Below are positions 23,634-32,394 of a stretch of DNA of 64,000 bases, piece by piece. Origin of the DNA: Collinsella sp. (GTDB lineage Bacteria > Actinomycetota > Coriobacteriia > Coriobacteriales > Coriobacteriaceae); NCBI GenBank assembly GCA_019414025.1, contig DXMU01000020.1:1534-65533 (forward strand), written 5' to 3'. Position 1 is the first letter of the stretch, and each line of letters begins with the position of its first letter. The position numbers were made by a program, and so were the translations under genes. Below the pieces are notes generated by a model. It saw nothing but the letters and a program-made list of their open reading frames with translations, was not told the origin of the DNA and searched no databases.

Positions 23634-24758
23634 TTACGCCTCAGTCGGCTCCACGCCCAGTTCGTTGCGGACAAGCTCGAAGGCCGCGGCGATGGCCTTG
23701 TCCATGTCGTAGTACTTGTAGCCGCCCAGGCGACCGGCGAAGACCACGTCGCCCTCCTGCGCCGCCAGCTCCTCGTACTGCCTGTACAGGGCCTCGTTCC
23801 TGGCGTCGTTGATGGGGTAGTAGGGCTCGTCGCCGGGCTTCCAGTCCGCCGGGTACTCGCGCGTGATGACGGTCTTCTCCTGCGTGCCGAACTCGAAGTG
23901 CTTGTGCTCGATGATGCGCGTGTAGGGGACCTTGCGCTCGGTGTAGTTGACCACGGCAACGCCCTGGTGGTCCTGCTCGTCGAGCGTCTCGGTCTCAAAG
24001 CGCAGGCTGCGGTACTCGAGCGTGCCCAGCTTGAAGTCGTAGAACGCGTCGATGGGGCCGCAGTAGATCGTCTTGGCGGCGATGTCGGGCTCGGCGGCGG
24101 CCAGCTCCTTGTACTCCACGCCGCAGCGCACCTCGACGCCCTCGAGCATGTTGGCGACCATCTTGGTGTAGCCGCCCATGGGGATGCCTTGGTAGCGGTC
24201 GTTGAAGTAGTTGTTGTCGTAGGTGAAGCGGCAGGGGAGGCGCTTGATGATGCTTGCGGGCAGGTCCTTGCAATCACGGCCCCACTGCTTCTCGGTGTAG
24301 CCCTTCACGAGTGTCTCGAAGATGTCGCGGCCGACGAGCGACAGCGCCTGCTCCTCGAGGTTCTGCGGCTCTCCGATGTTCTCGGCGGCCACCTGCTCGG
24401 CAATCTTAGCCTTGGCGTCTGCCGGCGTGACGACGCCCGGCCACATCTTGGCGAAGGTGTTCATGTTGAAGGGCATGTTGTACATGTTGCCGTGGAAGTT
24501 GGCTACCGGCGAGTTGACGTAATTGTTGAACTCGGCGAAGCGGTTGACGTAGCCCCAGACGTCCTTCATGGAGGTGTGGAAGATGTGGGCGCCGTAACGG
24601 TGGACCTGGATGCCCTCGACGTCCTCGGTGTAGATGTTGCCGGCAATGTGGTCGCGGCGGTCGATGACCAGGACCGACTTGCCGGCGCGCTTGGCGGCGT
24701 TGGCGAAGACGGCGCCAGAGAGGCCGGCGCCGACGACTAGGTAATCGTACTGGGACAT
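23634..24758 (-). CDS. glf: UDP-galactopyranose mutase
   Basis: A 374-residue FAD enzyme that interconverts UDP-galactopyranose and UDP-galactofuranose. YLVVGAGLSGAVFAN binds FAD, RRDHIAGNIYT and RYGAHIFHT follow as in Glf, GYTEKQWG is conserved, and GRLGGYKYYDMDKAI is the C-terminal FAD contact. The start at 24758 has AGGAG 7 bases upstream; a longer frame to 24833 adds residues with no family match. It supplies UDP-Galf for the two GlfT2-like enzymes 4-8 kb away, though it is encoded on the other strand beyond a tRNA gene. GC-rich codons match the rml block more than the GlfT2-like genes. Confidence 0.96.
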   Translation of the reverse strand: MSQYDYLVVGAGLSGAVFANAAKRAGKSVLVIDRRDHIAGNIYTEDVEGIQVHRYGAHIFHTSMKDVWGYVNRFAEFNNYVNSPVANFHGNMYNMPFNMNTFAKMWPGVVTPADAKAKIAEQVAAENIGEPQNLEEQALSLVGRDIFETLVKGYTEKQWGRDCKDLPASIIKRLPCRFTYDNNYFNDRYQGIPMGGYTKMVANMLEGVEVRCGVEYKELAAAEPDIAAKTIYCGPIDAFYDFKLGTLEYRSLRFETETLDEQDHQGVAVVNYTERKVPYTRIIEHKHFEFGTQEKTVITREYPADWKPGDEPYYPINDARNEALYRQYEELAAQEGDVVFAGRLGGYKYYDMDKAIAAAFELVRNELGVEPTEA

Positions 24759-24801
24759 GGATATGCTCCTTTGTATGTCAATTGGACAGCTACTTAAGCT
24801 T

Positions 24802-24832
24802 TGGGACAAACAAACCTGATTATTTAGTCCCA
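24802..24832 (-). terminator. Weak stem between aroQ and glf
   Basis: A 6-bp stem (24802-24807 with 24827-24832) with a long AT-rich loop, just past the aroQ stop. It shares words (GGGAC, AAACCTG) with the hairpin at 25339-25375, so it may be a degenerate copy of a small repeat rather than a functional terminator. Confidence 0.35.
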
Positions 24833-24836
24833 TGGA

Positions 24837-25274
24837 TTAGTGTAGCAGATACTCTTTCAGCAGCTCCAGCGCGTGGGCGTAGCCCATCAGGCCTTCGCCG
24901 GTGATGGTGGCGAAGCAGGCCAGGCGGGCATAGCTTACTTGGCGGAAGTCCTCGCGCGTCTCCACGGCGCTGATGTGGACCTCCACAGCCGGGATGGCGA
25001 CGGCCTTGAGAGCGTCGAGGATCGCCACGCTCGTGTGCGTGTAGGCCGCCGGGTTGATGACGATGCCGTCGACCTTGCCGTAGGCCTCTTGGATCTTGTC
25101 GACGATGCTGCCCTCGTGGTTAGACTGGAAGACATCGACCTCGTCGAAGCCCTGTGCAGCGCCCGCTTCCTGGCAAATCTGCACTAAGCGGTCGTAGTTG
25201 TCGCTGCCATAGATGCCCGGCTCGCGAATGCCGAGCATGTTGAGGTTGGGGCCGTTGATGACGAGTGCTTTCAT
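24837..25274 (-). CDS. aroQ: 3-dehydroquinate dehydratase, type II
   Basis: Third step of the shikimate pathway: 3-dehydroquinate to 3-dehydroshikimate. The 145-residue length is normal for the type II dodecameric enzyme. VINGPNLNMLGIREPGIYG holds the active-site Asn and the catalytic Tyr loop, QSNHEGSIVDKIQEA the substrate loop, NPAAYTHTS the key Asn-Pro-Ala, and EVHISAVETREDFR the catalytic His. AAAGGAA precedes the ATG. It is the last gene of the aromatic cluster and is separated from aroE-aroK by a hairpin. Confidence 0.96.
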   Translation of the reverse strand: MKALVINGPNLNMLGIREPGIYGSDNYDRLVQICQEAGAAQGFDEVDVFQSNHEGSIVDKIQEAYGKVDGIVINPAAYTHTSVAILDALKAVAIPAVEVHISAVETREDFRQVSYARLACFATITGEGLMGYAHALELLKEYLLH

Positions 25275-25338
25275 GGTTGCTTCCTTTGCGGTTGGTTGGC
25301 GTGGCCGGTCTTATGGTCTTCGACGTTTGCCCAGATAA

Positions 25339-25375
25339 AACCTGCCAAAATAAACCTGTCCCTTTTTGGTAGGTT
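25339..25375 (-). terminator. Hairpin after aroE-aroK, possible terminator or small repeat
   Basis: Twelve-bp inverted repeat (25339-25350 with 25364-25375, one G-T pair) overlapping the aroE-aroK stop codon. On the minus strand the second arm is followed by TTATCTGGG. It may separate aroQ from the upstream genes. Its sequence resembles other intergenic hairpins in this window. Confidence 0.55.
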
Positions 25376-26612
25376 AGAGGGTTTCGACGATGGCGGCCGC
25401 GGTTTTGGCGGCGCAGTCGCGTGAGTCAATGATGTAGTCGGCCCAGGCGCGGTAGCGCGGCATGCGCTGCTCGGCCAGCTTGTCGATACCGTCGCGGGCG
25501 GTGATGGGGCGTCCCTTGTGGGCGAGTTCGTCGAGCTTGCGGTTGAGCATCACAATCTGGCTGTTCTGGTGCAGCAGCGGATAGTTTTCGTCGCGCGTGA
25601 CCACGCCGCCGCCGGTGGAGAGCACCAGACCGCTGCGCTTGGAGATGTCGGACAGCGCCGCCGTCTCCTGCTTGCGGAAGGCCGGCTCACCGTGCTCGAC
25701 GATAAAGTCGGCACAGGGCATGCCCAGGCGCTCCTCGAGGGCGCGATCGAGGTCGATATGCTCGCGTCCCGTGAGCAGGGCAATCTGCTCACCCACGCGG
25801 GTCTTGCCCGAGCCCGGCATGCCGATCAGCGCGATGTTCTGTTCGCGGCGGGACAGGCGCTCCGTTACGTCCAGGATGCGCTCGTGCGGGGTGACCTGGC
25901 CGGTATAGCGCTCGACTGCCTGTGCCGCTTGGGCCACGAGCATCAGCAGGCCGCCGATGCAGGGGATGCCGCGACGCTCGGCCTCGAGCATGAGTCCCGT
26001 GCGGGCGGGGTTGTAGACGATATCGATGACGCCCTCGAGCGCGTCGAGGCCCTCGAGCGTGCATGGCGCGTCGGGGCAGTGGGGAAACATGCCCGCAGGG
26101 GTGCAGTTGACGAGCAACGCGGCGTCGGACTGCTGTGCGATGTTGTCGTAGTTGACCTCGCTCGTGCGTCCCGCGGGCACCACGATCGCGCCCAGGTCGC
26201 CCAGCACCATGCTTGCCGTGGTGCCGGCGCCGCCGGTGGCTCCGAGCACGAGGACCTTCTTGCCGGCAATCTCCACACCCAGCTCCTCGACCAGACACTG
26301 GAAACCGAAGTAGTCGGTGTTGTCGCCGCGCAGGCGGCCGTCGGCCAGGCGCGTGATGGTGTTGACGTTTCCCATGCGCTCGGCGAGCGGGCTCAGCTCG
26401 TCTAGGTAGTCCATGACGGCGCGCTTATAGGGGATGGTCACATTGGTGCCCTCCCATTCGTCACCCGTCATAAAGGCCTCAAGATCCTCGGGCTCGCGCT
26501 CAAAACGCACGTACTTGAGCCCCGCGAGCTCCTTGTAGATGGTCGGGGTGTAGCTGTGGCCCAGCACGCGGCCCAGCACGCCGTAGGGGCGGGTTGCGGC
26601 GACATCGGTCAT
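25374..26612 (-). CDS. aroE-aroK: Fused shikimate dehydrogenase / shikimate kinase
   Basis: A 412-residue bifunctional enzyme. Residues 1-250 are AroE (NVTIPYKRAVMDYL with the catalytic Lys, GDNTDYFGF with the catalytic Asp, GATGGAG for NADP), reducing 3-dehydroshikimate to shikimate. Residues ~257-412 are AroK (GMPGSGKTRVGEQIA P-loop, HIDLDRALEERLG, STGGGVVTR), making shikimate-3-phosphate. The two are consecutive steps, so the fusion may pass product directly. The ATG abuts the pheA TAG stop with GGAGGTG inside the pheA end, indicating coupling. Confidence 0.95.
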   Translation of the reverse strand: MTDVAATRPYGVLGRVLGHSYTPTIYKELAGLKYVRFEREPEDLEAFMTGDEWEGTNVTIPYKRAVMDYLDELSPLAERMGNVNTITRLADGRLRGDNTDYFGFQCLVEELGVEIAGKKVLVLGATGGAGTTASMVLGDLGAIVVPAGRTSEVNYDNIAQQSDAALLVNCTPAGMFPHCPDAPCTLEGLDALEGVIDIVYNPARTGLMLEAERRGIPCIGGLLMLVAQAAQAVERYTGQVTPHERILDVTERLSRREQNIALIGMPGSGKTRVGEQIALLTGREHIDLDRALEERLGMPCADFIVEHGEPAFRKQETAALSDISKRSGLVLSTGGGVVTRDENYPLLHQNSQIVMLNRKLDELAHKGRPITARDGIDKLAEQRMPRYRAWADYIIDSRDCAAKTAAAIVETL

Positions 26613-27758
26613 CTAGAGCACCTCCGTGTAACTGCCAAAGTAGGTGAAGCTCTCGCACACGTCGTCGATGGAATCGAGCAGGCCATCGAGGGCCTTGCTG
26701 CCAAAGGGGCAGTCCAGGTCAAAGTAGAACATAAACTCAAAGTCGCGGCCGGGGATGGGGCGGCTCTCGAGCTTGATGAGGTTGATATTGAGCGCATAGA
26801 AGCGCTCGAGTACGCGATAGAGTGCGCCCGGCTCATTGGCCGTGGTGATCATAAGCGAGGTACGGTTGGCGCCAGGGTAGACGCGCTGCTCGCGGCTGAT
26901 GACGACGAAGCGCGTGTAGTTGTTGTCCGAGTCTTGGATGTTGGGCTCGAGTACCTCCAGGCCATACAGCGTGGCACAGCTGCGCGAGGCGATGGCGGCA
27001 ACGTCGGTACGCTCGGAGTTGGCGACCATCTCGGCCGACATGGCAGTGTTGGGGTACTTGGTGGCGTGCAGGCCGTGCGCCTCGATAAAGCTAGCGCACT
27101 GCGCGATGGCCTGACCGTGGCTGTAGACCTCGCGTATGTCCGCGAGCTTGGTGCCGGGCTTGACGAGCAGGTTGTGGTCGATCTTGAGACGAAGCGAGCG
27201 CACGATGTGGAAGTCGAACTGGGCGAGCAGGTCGTAGACGGCGTTGACCGAGCCGGCGGTGGAGTTCTCGATGGGCAGCACGCCAAACTCGCAGAACCCG
27301 TCGCGCACGGCGCGCATGACGCCTTCGAAGGTCTCGAAAAACGAGATGTCGGGCACGTCGAAGAGCTTGCACGCGGCTATCTGGCTGTAGGCGCCTTCGA
27401 CGCCCTGGCAGGCGACGGTGGCCGTCTGGGGGAAGGGTGTGTCAAAGGCTGCAGCAGTGGCGTGGGCCTTTTGCGAGACGGTGATGCCCTTGAGCTCGTT
27501 GATGTATCGCTGCTGCTCGGCCTTGCTCATGCTCATGAGCAAGCGGAATAGGGTGATGGTTTGGGCCTCGTAGCGCTCGGGCGCGCGGCTGGCGAGGTTG
27601 TTGAGCTTGGAGCGCTCACGGGCGGGGTCGAAGACGGCCTTGCCCATCTCGATCTTTGATTTGGCGACCTCGGTGGCAATATCCATGCGCTCGACAAAGC
27701 GGTTGAGGAGCGTGGTGTCGATGCCATCGATGGCCTGGCGGATGTCAGCAAGGTCCAT
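26613..27758 (-). CDS. pheA: Bifunctional chorismate mutase / prephenate dehydratase
   Basis: A 381-residue P-protein: chorismate to prephenate to phenylpyruvate. Residues ~1-85 are an AroQ-class helical chorismate mutase (DIRQAIDGIDTTLLNRFVER, followed by KSKIEMGKAV). Residues ~110-285 are prephenate dehydratase (ACQGVEGAYSQIA, PIENSTAGSV). The C-terminal ACT domain has NEPGALYRVLERF and KLESRPIPG, the GALV and ESRP elements that bind phenylalanine for feedback inhibition. The start at 27758 has AAAGGGG upstream. It is 163 bases from aroC because of a long inverted repeat. Confidence 0.94.
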   Translation of the reverse strand: MDLADIRQAIDGIDTTLLNRFVERMDIATEVAKSKIEMGKAVFDPARERSKLNNLASRAPERYEAQTITLFRLLMSMSKAEQQRYINELKGITVSQKAHATAAAFDTPFPQTATVACQGVEGAYSQIAACKLFDVPDISFFETFEGVMRAVRDGFCEFGVLPIENSTAGSVNAVYDLLAQFDFHIVRSLRLKIDHNLLVKPGTKLADIREVYSHGQAIAQCASFIEAHGLHATKYPNTAMSAEMVANSERTDVAAIASRSCATLYGLEVLEPNIQDSDNNYTRFVVISREQRVYPGANRTSLMITTANEPGALYRVLERFYALNINLIKLESRPIPGRDFEFMFYFDLDCPFGSKALDGLLDSIDDVCESFTYFGSYTEVL

Positions 27759-27782
27759 GGAGACCCCTTTCGTGAATCGTTG

Positions 27783-27916
27783 CCTGGGATAGTTAATTTG
27801 GGAAGGGGCTTTTTTAGCTACCCTTTGGCTGTCGACGAATCGATGGGTGCCAGGGCAAATATCAACTGGCACATCGGGTAGCTAAAAAAGCCCCGTCCCA
27901 AATTAACTATCCCAGG
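27783..27916. repeat. Long inverted repeat (41-bp arms) between aroC and pheA
   Basis: Arms 27783-27823 and 27876-27916 are complementary over 41 bases with one mismatch. The 52-base centre holds a second 7-bp stem (27847-27853 with 27866-27872). It fills nearly the whole gap between aroC and pheA, which elsewhere in the operon are only a few bases apart. No T-run follows either arm. The right arm resembles the sequence at 61526-61560, so this looks like a small palindromic dispersed element, with possible effect on pheA expression. Confidence 0.85.
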
Positions 27917-27921
27917 GTGGG

Positions 27922-29019
27922 CTAGCGCTGGGCGGTGTCCTCGAGGAGGGCGTCCCAGACGGCGAGGGCGGCGGCTGCCTCGGCTACGGGGACGGCGCGC
28001 GGGACGATGCAGGGATCGTGACGGCCATGGACCGAGAGCTCGGCATTTTCCATGGTGTCCATGTCCACGGTCTGCTGCTCGCGGCCAATGGAGGGCGTCG
28101 GCTTTACGGCCATGCGCCACATGACGGGCGCGCCGGTCGAAATACCGCCCAGGATGCCGCCGGCGTTGTTGGACTCGACCTCGATCTCGCCGGTCTCGGC
28201 ATCGATGCGATACGGATCATTGTTCTCGCTGCCGCGCATGGCGGCCACGGCAAAGCCCATGCCAAACTCCACGCCCTTTACGGCGGGAATGCCAAACGCG
28301 ATTTGCGCGATGCGGTTCTCGATGCCGTCGAACATGGGGTCGCCGATGCCCGCGGGAAGCCCGTAAATGCCGCACTCCACGATGCCGCCGATGCTGTCGA
28401 GTTCGTCGCGCGCGGCTAGGATCTCCTCGCGCATGCGGCCGGCTGCGGCGGCGTCAATGCACGGCAGATCGTTCGTAAGGATCGCCTTGCGGTCGGCCTT
28501 GCGATAGACCATGTCGTCCATCGGCAGGTCGGAGATGCCGCCGATCTGCGCGACGTGCGCCATGACCTGAATGCCGCGGGCCTCGAGTGCCTGCAGCGCA
28601 ATTCCGCCGGCGATGCACAGGGGTGCCGTTAGGCGGCCGGAGAAATGCCCGCCACCAGCGACATCGTGCATGTTGTGATACTTCACGCGCGCAGGGAAGT
28701 CCGCATGTCCGGGACGGGGTTTGCGGCGCAGCTCGGAATAGTCCTTGGAGCGCGTGTTGGTGTTTTCGATAATCGCCGCGATGGGTGCGCCGGTGGTGTG
28801 TCCATCAACCACGCCGGCAATGATATGCGCGGCATCGGCCTCGCGACGCTTGGTCGCGGTCTCGTCGCGACCGGGGGCGCGACGATCCAAAAAGGCCTGC
28901 AGCTGCTCCAGGTCAACGGCGATACCTGCTGGAATGCCATCGAGCGAGCAGCCGATAGCAGGGGAGTGTGACTGGCCGAAGATGCTTAAGTGCAAGATGT
29001 TGCCAAAGGTCGAGGACAT
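27922..29019 (-). CDS. aroC: Chorismate synthase
   Basis: Last common step: EPSP to chorismate, needing reduced FMN. 365 residues. The signatures are GQSHSPAIGCSLDGIPAG, RRKPRPGHAD, DVAGGGHFSGRLTAPL, IGIPAVKGVEFG-type FGIPAVKGVEFGMGF and GRHDPCIVPRAVPV, all in order. The ATG lies 1 base before the aroA TAG, with GGAGGAG just upstream inside aroA, so translation is coupled. The product feeds pheA and tyrA in the same cluster. Confidence 0.97.
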   Translation of the reverse strand: MSSTFGNILHLSIFGQSHSPAIGCSLDGIPAGIAVDLEQLQAFLDRRAPGRDETATKRREADAAHIIAGVVDGHTTGAPIAAIIENTNTRSKDYSELRRKPRPGHADFPARVKYHNMHDVAGGGHFSGRLTAPLCIAGGIALQALEARGIQVMAHVAQIGGISDLPMDDMVYRKADRKAILTNDLPCIDAAAAGRMREEILAARDELDSIGGIVECGIYGLPAGIGDPMFDGIENRIAQIAFGIPAVKGVEFGMGFAVAAMRGSENNDPYRIDAETGEIEVESNNAGGILGGISTGAPVMWRMAVKPTPSIGREQQTVDMDTMENAELSVHGRHDPCIVPRAVPVAEAAAALAVWDALLEDTAQR

Positions 29020-29020
29020 G

Positions 29021-30340
29021 CTACTCCTCCTCGAGCGTGACCTTGCCGCCCAGCAGGCGGTAGTGGTCGAAGAAATCGGGATAGGACTTGTTGACGGCCT
29101 CGGCGCCGTGGATCACGACCTCGCCGGTGGCACGGCTCGCGGCGATGGCGGCCATCATGGCGATGCGGTGGTCGTTGTGCGAATCGACTTCGCCGCCAGT
29201 AAAGGCGTCGACACCCTTGATGATGAGGTCGTCACCGGCAATGCGTATCTGCGCGCCCAGTGCGGTGAGCTCGCGGGTGGTGGTGGCCAGGCGATCGGAT
29301 TCCTTGATGCGTAGGCGGGCGCAATCGCGGATGAACGTGCGGCCTTGCGCCAGCGATGCCACGGCCGAGATTACGGGCACCAAGTCGGGGATGTCGTGCG
29401 CGCTCATCTCAAAGCCGGCGAGCTTGTCGGACTGTACGGTAGCGGCGTTGGTGGAGCGCACGATGCGGGCTCCAAAGCGCGAAAGCGCGGCAAGCACGTT
29501 GCGGTCGCCCTGCGCGGAGCTGAGCGACACACCCTCGACGGTGATGGGGTCGGTGCCGATAGCGCCGGCACACAGCCAAAAGGCGGCGTTGGACCAGTCG
29601 CCCTCGACGGCTACGCTGCCGGGCGTGCGGTACGAGCCGCTGCCCACGCGGAAGTTCGTGACCTCGGGCTGGCCGTCCTTGGCGGGGATGCGCTCGACGT
29701 TGACCTCGACGCCGAAGGCCTTCATGGCCTGGATCGTCAGGTTGATGTAGGGGCGGCTCTCGATAAGGCCGCATACCTGCACGCAGGAGGGCTGAGCGAG
29801 CAACGGGGCTGCCAGCAGCAGGCCCGAGATGTACTGCGAGCTCACGTTGCCCGGCAGCACAAAGGTGCCCGGGCGCATACGTCCGCTCGTCTTGAGCGGA
29901 AAACCGCCCAGACCCTGTAGGTCGCAGCCGGCGGCGATGATCTCGTCCGAGAGCGGGGAGAGCGGGCGGGCGCCCAAGCGTCCCTGACCCACAAAAGTTG
30001 CTTCTGCGCCCAGCGCGCAGGCGACGGGCAACATAAAGCGGAGCGTGGAGCCGCTTTCGCCGCAGTCGAGCGTGCCGCCGGCAAGGGCCTTGAGCAGGCC
30101 AAACTCAACACTCTTCATGGTGGGGTGGACCTGGAAGCCATCCTCGACGGTCTCGATGCGAGCACCCAGTGCCGTAAGGCAGCGCACCGTGGCCTCGATG
30201 TCGGCGCAGGTGGTGTTGCAGGTGACGTGTGTCTCGCCGTTGGCAAGCGCAGCGCAGATGATCAGGCGGTGCGCCATCGACTTGGACGCGATGGCGGGAA
30301 CGGTGCCCTTAAGTGGGGACGGGGTGATGCGGGCTAGCAT
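29021..30340 (-). CDS. aroA: 3-phosphoshikimate 1-carboxyvinyltransferase (EPSP synthase)
   Basis: Joins shikimate-3-phosphate with PEP to give EPSP. 439 residues with the expected motifs: SKSMAHRLIICAALA near the N-terminus (substrate Lys-Ser), LDCGESGSTLRFMLP, the Arg-containing GQGRLGARPLSPL, DIPDLVPVISAVA with the catalytic Asp, RIKESDRLA and VDSHNDHRIAM. Its start overlaps the aroB end by 7 bases. A ribosome site AAGGGAG lies about 9 bases before ATG 30340. Confidence 0.97.
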   Translation of the reverse strand: MLARITPSPLKGTVPAIASKSMAHRLIICAALANGETHVTCNTTCADIEATVRCLTALGARIETVEDGFQVHPTMKSVEFGLLKALAGGTLDCGESGSTLRFMLPVACALGAEATFVGQGRLGARPLSPLSDEIIAAGCDLQGLGGFPLKTSGRMRPGTFVLPGNVSSQYISGLLLAAPLLAQPSCVQVCGLIESRPYINLTIQAMKAFGVEVNVERIPAKDGQPEVTNFRVGSGSYRTPGSVAVEGDWSNAAFWLCAGAIGTDPITVEGVSLSSAQGDRNVLAALSRFGARIVRSTNAATVQSDKLAGFEMSAHDIPDLVPVISAVASLAQGRTFIRDCARLRIKESDRLATTTRELTALGAQIRIAGDDLIIKGVDAFTGGEVDSHNDHRIAMMAAIAASRATGEVVIHGAEAVNKSYPDFFDHYRLLGGKVTLEEE

Positions 30341-31440
30341 GCGGATGCGTCTCCCTTCTGGCCGAGGCCTTCGGCAATGAGTTCGTGGAAAGTGGAAAGC
30401 GGCGTGCGGTCGATGCTGCAGCGGCCAATGCCGTGCGGAATCACCAGGTCGATGGTATCGCCCGCGCGCTTCTTGTCGTGGAGCGCCTCGGCAAAGATGG
30501 CATCGACATCGAGGTCGCAGCGGGTCTTGAGACCGTGACGTGCACAGAGCTCTTCGATGCGTCCCGGCAGTGCAGCATCGCAGACGCCGTGCAGGGCCGC
30601 GGCGCGCGTGATGATGCCCATGCCGATCGACACGCAGTTGCCGTGTCCGAGCTCAAAGTGCTCGCAGGCCTCGACGGCGTGTCCGGCGCTGTGTCCAAAG
30701 TTGAGGAGCTTGCGCTGGTTGGTTTCGCGCTCGTCGGCGACGACCACGGCGCGCTTGATGTCGATATTGCGGGCGATGATGAGCGCCACGCGGGCAACAT
30801 CGCGGTTGAGCAACTCCAGCGTGAGCGGGGTTTTCTCGAGCTCGGCGAAGAGTTCCGGATCGGCGATCACGGCGTGCTTGACGACCTCGCCGCAGCCGTC
30901 GGCGAACTGCTCGGGCGTGAGGGTGGCCAGGCATCCAACATCGGCGATAACAACACTCGGCTGCCAGAAGGCGCCCGCGAGGTTCTTGCCGGCAGCCAGG
31001 TCGACGGCGGTCTTGCCACCCACCGACGAATCCACCATGGCGAGCAGGCTCGTGGGAATCTGCACAAACTTGCAGCCGCGCATGTAGGTGGCCGCCACAA
31101 AGCCGGCAACGTCGCCCACGACCCCGCCGCCGAGTGCCACGATCACGTCGGAGCGCGAAAGCTCGTGCTCGGCCACAAACTCCAAAATGGCAACATAGGT
31201 TTCGGCGCGCTTATGGGCCTCGCCGGCCTCGAAGGTGCAGATGCTCACCTCGTAGCCTGACGCCTCCAGGTTCTGCTTAACGGGCATCTGGTAGAGCGGG
31301 CCCACGTTGGTGTCCGTCACGATGACGGCCTTGGTGCCGCCGGCGGTGGCGCGCACGAGCGGCCCTGCCTGCTCCAGCAAAAACGTGCCAACATGCACCT
31401 GGTAGGGGTGTGCAGTGTCGATATCGATGGTAATCGCCAT
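30334..31440 (-). CDS. aroB: 3-dehydroquinate synthase
   Basis: Second step: DAHP to 3-dehydroquinate, using NAD and a divalent metal. 368 residues. ALGGGVVGDVAGFVAATYMRG is the glycine-rich NAD loop (shown here up to twenty residues as GGGVVGDVAGFVAATYMRG), PTSLLAMVDSSVGGKTAVD the phosphate-binding loop, GEVVKHAVI and LNFGHSAGHAVE supply metal ligands. AAAGGA precedes the ATG. It sits between tyrA and aroA in the operon. Confidence 0.97.
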   Translation of the reverse strand: MAITIDIDTAHPYQVHVGTFLLEQAGPLVRATAGGTKAVIVTDTNVGPLYQMPVKQNLEASGYEVSICTFEAGEAHKRAETYVAILEFVAEHELSRSDVIVALGGGVVGDVAGFVAATYMRGCKFVQIPTSLLAMVDSSVGGKTAVDLAAGKNLAGAFWQPSVVIADVGCLATLTPEQFADGCGEVVKHAVIADPELFAELEKTPLTLELLNRDVARVALIIARNIDIKRAVVVADERETNQRKLLNFGHSAGHAVEACEHFELGHGNCVSIGMGIITRAAALHGVCDAALPGRIEELCARHGLKTRCDLDVDAIFAEALHDKKRAGDTIDLVIPHGIGRCSIDRTPLSTFHELIAEGLGQKGDASAC

Positions 31441-31476
31441 AAGCTTCGGTCCTTTCGACCTGGCGTGATAGGTGGT

Positions 31477-32391
31477 CTAGTGGGAGGCCTCGTCATCGAG
31501 TGCACGCTTAATGCGATCGCCCTCGGCAAGGAGGTTCTCCAGATAGCGCTGGTCGCGGTCTTTGAGCGCTCGACTGTAGGCTCCGAGCGAGTCGACCAGG
31601 TGGTCAATCTCGAAGGCGAGCGCGTCGGCGTCGTCGATCATGAGCTCCGACCACATCTGGGGGTTGAGGTGCGCCACGCGGGTAAGGTCGCGGTAGCTAC
31701 CGGCCGAAAAACCGTGGTGAACCTGGGCGGTCGGGCTTTTGACGTAGGCGTTGGATACCACGTGCGCGAGCTGGCTCGTAAAGGCGATCACGCGGTCGTG
31801 CTCGGCGGCGCTGGTCACGCTGAACTTGCCAAAGCCCAAGGGGCGCACCATCTCGCGCACCTGGCCTAAAAGCTCCAGCTTGAGCGCATCGTCCACTGCG
31901 GGCGGCACGAGCACGAGTGGGGCGCCCTGGAACAGGTCGGCGCGGGAATGCGCGTAGCCCGAGAACTGCGTGCCCGCCATGGGGTGCGCGCCCACAAAGT
32001 AAAAACCGTGCTCGCGGGCAAGCTCAAAGGCGCGCTCGCACACGATGCCCTTGACGCCTACGGTGTCGATCACCACGGGGCCCATGATGGCCTCGGTGTC
32101 GGTGGCGTCGGCGAGTGCCTGGGCGTGCGCCTCGAGCCACTCGATGCAGGCCTCGGGGTAGCATGCCAGGACGATGATGTCGCACTCGCCGAGCGTCTCG
32201 TCGTTGAGCTCGCCGGCAACGGTGCCCATGCTGGCGGCCGTCATGACGTCGTCATCGGGGTCCCAGGCCAGCACACGGACGCCCGCCTGCGCATAGCCGC
32301 GGGCAAAACTGCCGCCGATGAGGCCCAGGCCCACGATGCCGGCGCACTTGGGGCCACCCTGGTTAACGCGTGCGTTTCTCACCGTGCCCAT
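31477..32391 (-). CDS. tyrA: Prephenate dehydrogenase
   Basis: Prephenate to 4-hydroxyphenylpyruvate, the first tyrosine-specific step. 304 residues. CAGIVGLGLIGGSFARGYA is the Rossmann NAD(P) loop, and VGAHPMAGTQFSGYAHS contains the conserved catalytic His region. No ACT or chorismate mutase domain is visible, so feedback control by tyrosine may act elsewhere. The start is 3 bases past the aroF stop with AGGAG upstream. Confidence 0.93.
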   Translation of the reverse strand: MGTVRNARVNQGGPKCAGIVGLGLIGGSFARGYAQAGVRVLAWDPDDDVMTAASMGTVAGELNDETLGECDIIVLACYPEACIEWLEAHAQALADATDTEAIMGPVVIDTVGVKGIVCERAFELAREHGFYFVGAHPMAGTQFSGYAHSRADLFQGAPLVLVPPAVDDALKLELLGQVREMVRPLGFGKFSVTSAAEHDRVIAFTSQLAHVVSNAYVKSPTAQVHHGFSAGSYRDLTRVAHLNPQMWSELMIDDADALAFEIDHLVDSLGAYSRALKDRDQRYLENLLAEGDRIKRALDDEASH

Positions 32392-32394
32392 GGG

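Noticed and set aside
23568..24740. 390-codon plus-strand frame opposite glf
   Set aside because: Antisense shadow of a clear UDP-galactopyranose mutase gene; no ribosome site or domain.
27783..27916. Inverted repeat considered as an insertion sequence or ordinary terminator
   Set aside because: Only ~134 bases with no transposase frame, and neither arm is followed by a T-run; better described as a small palindromic repeat.
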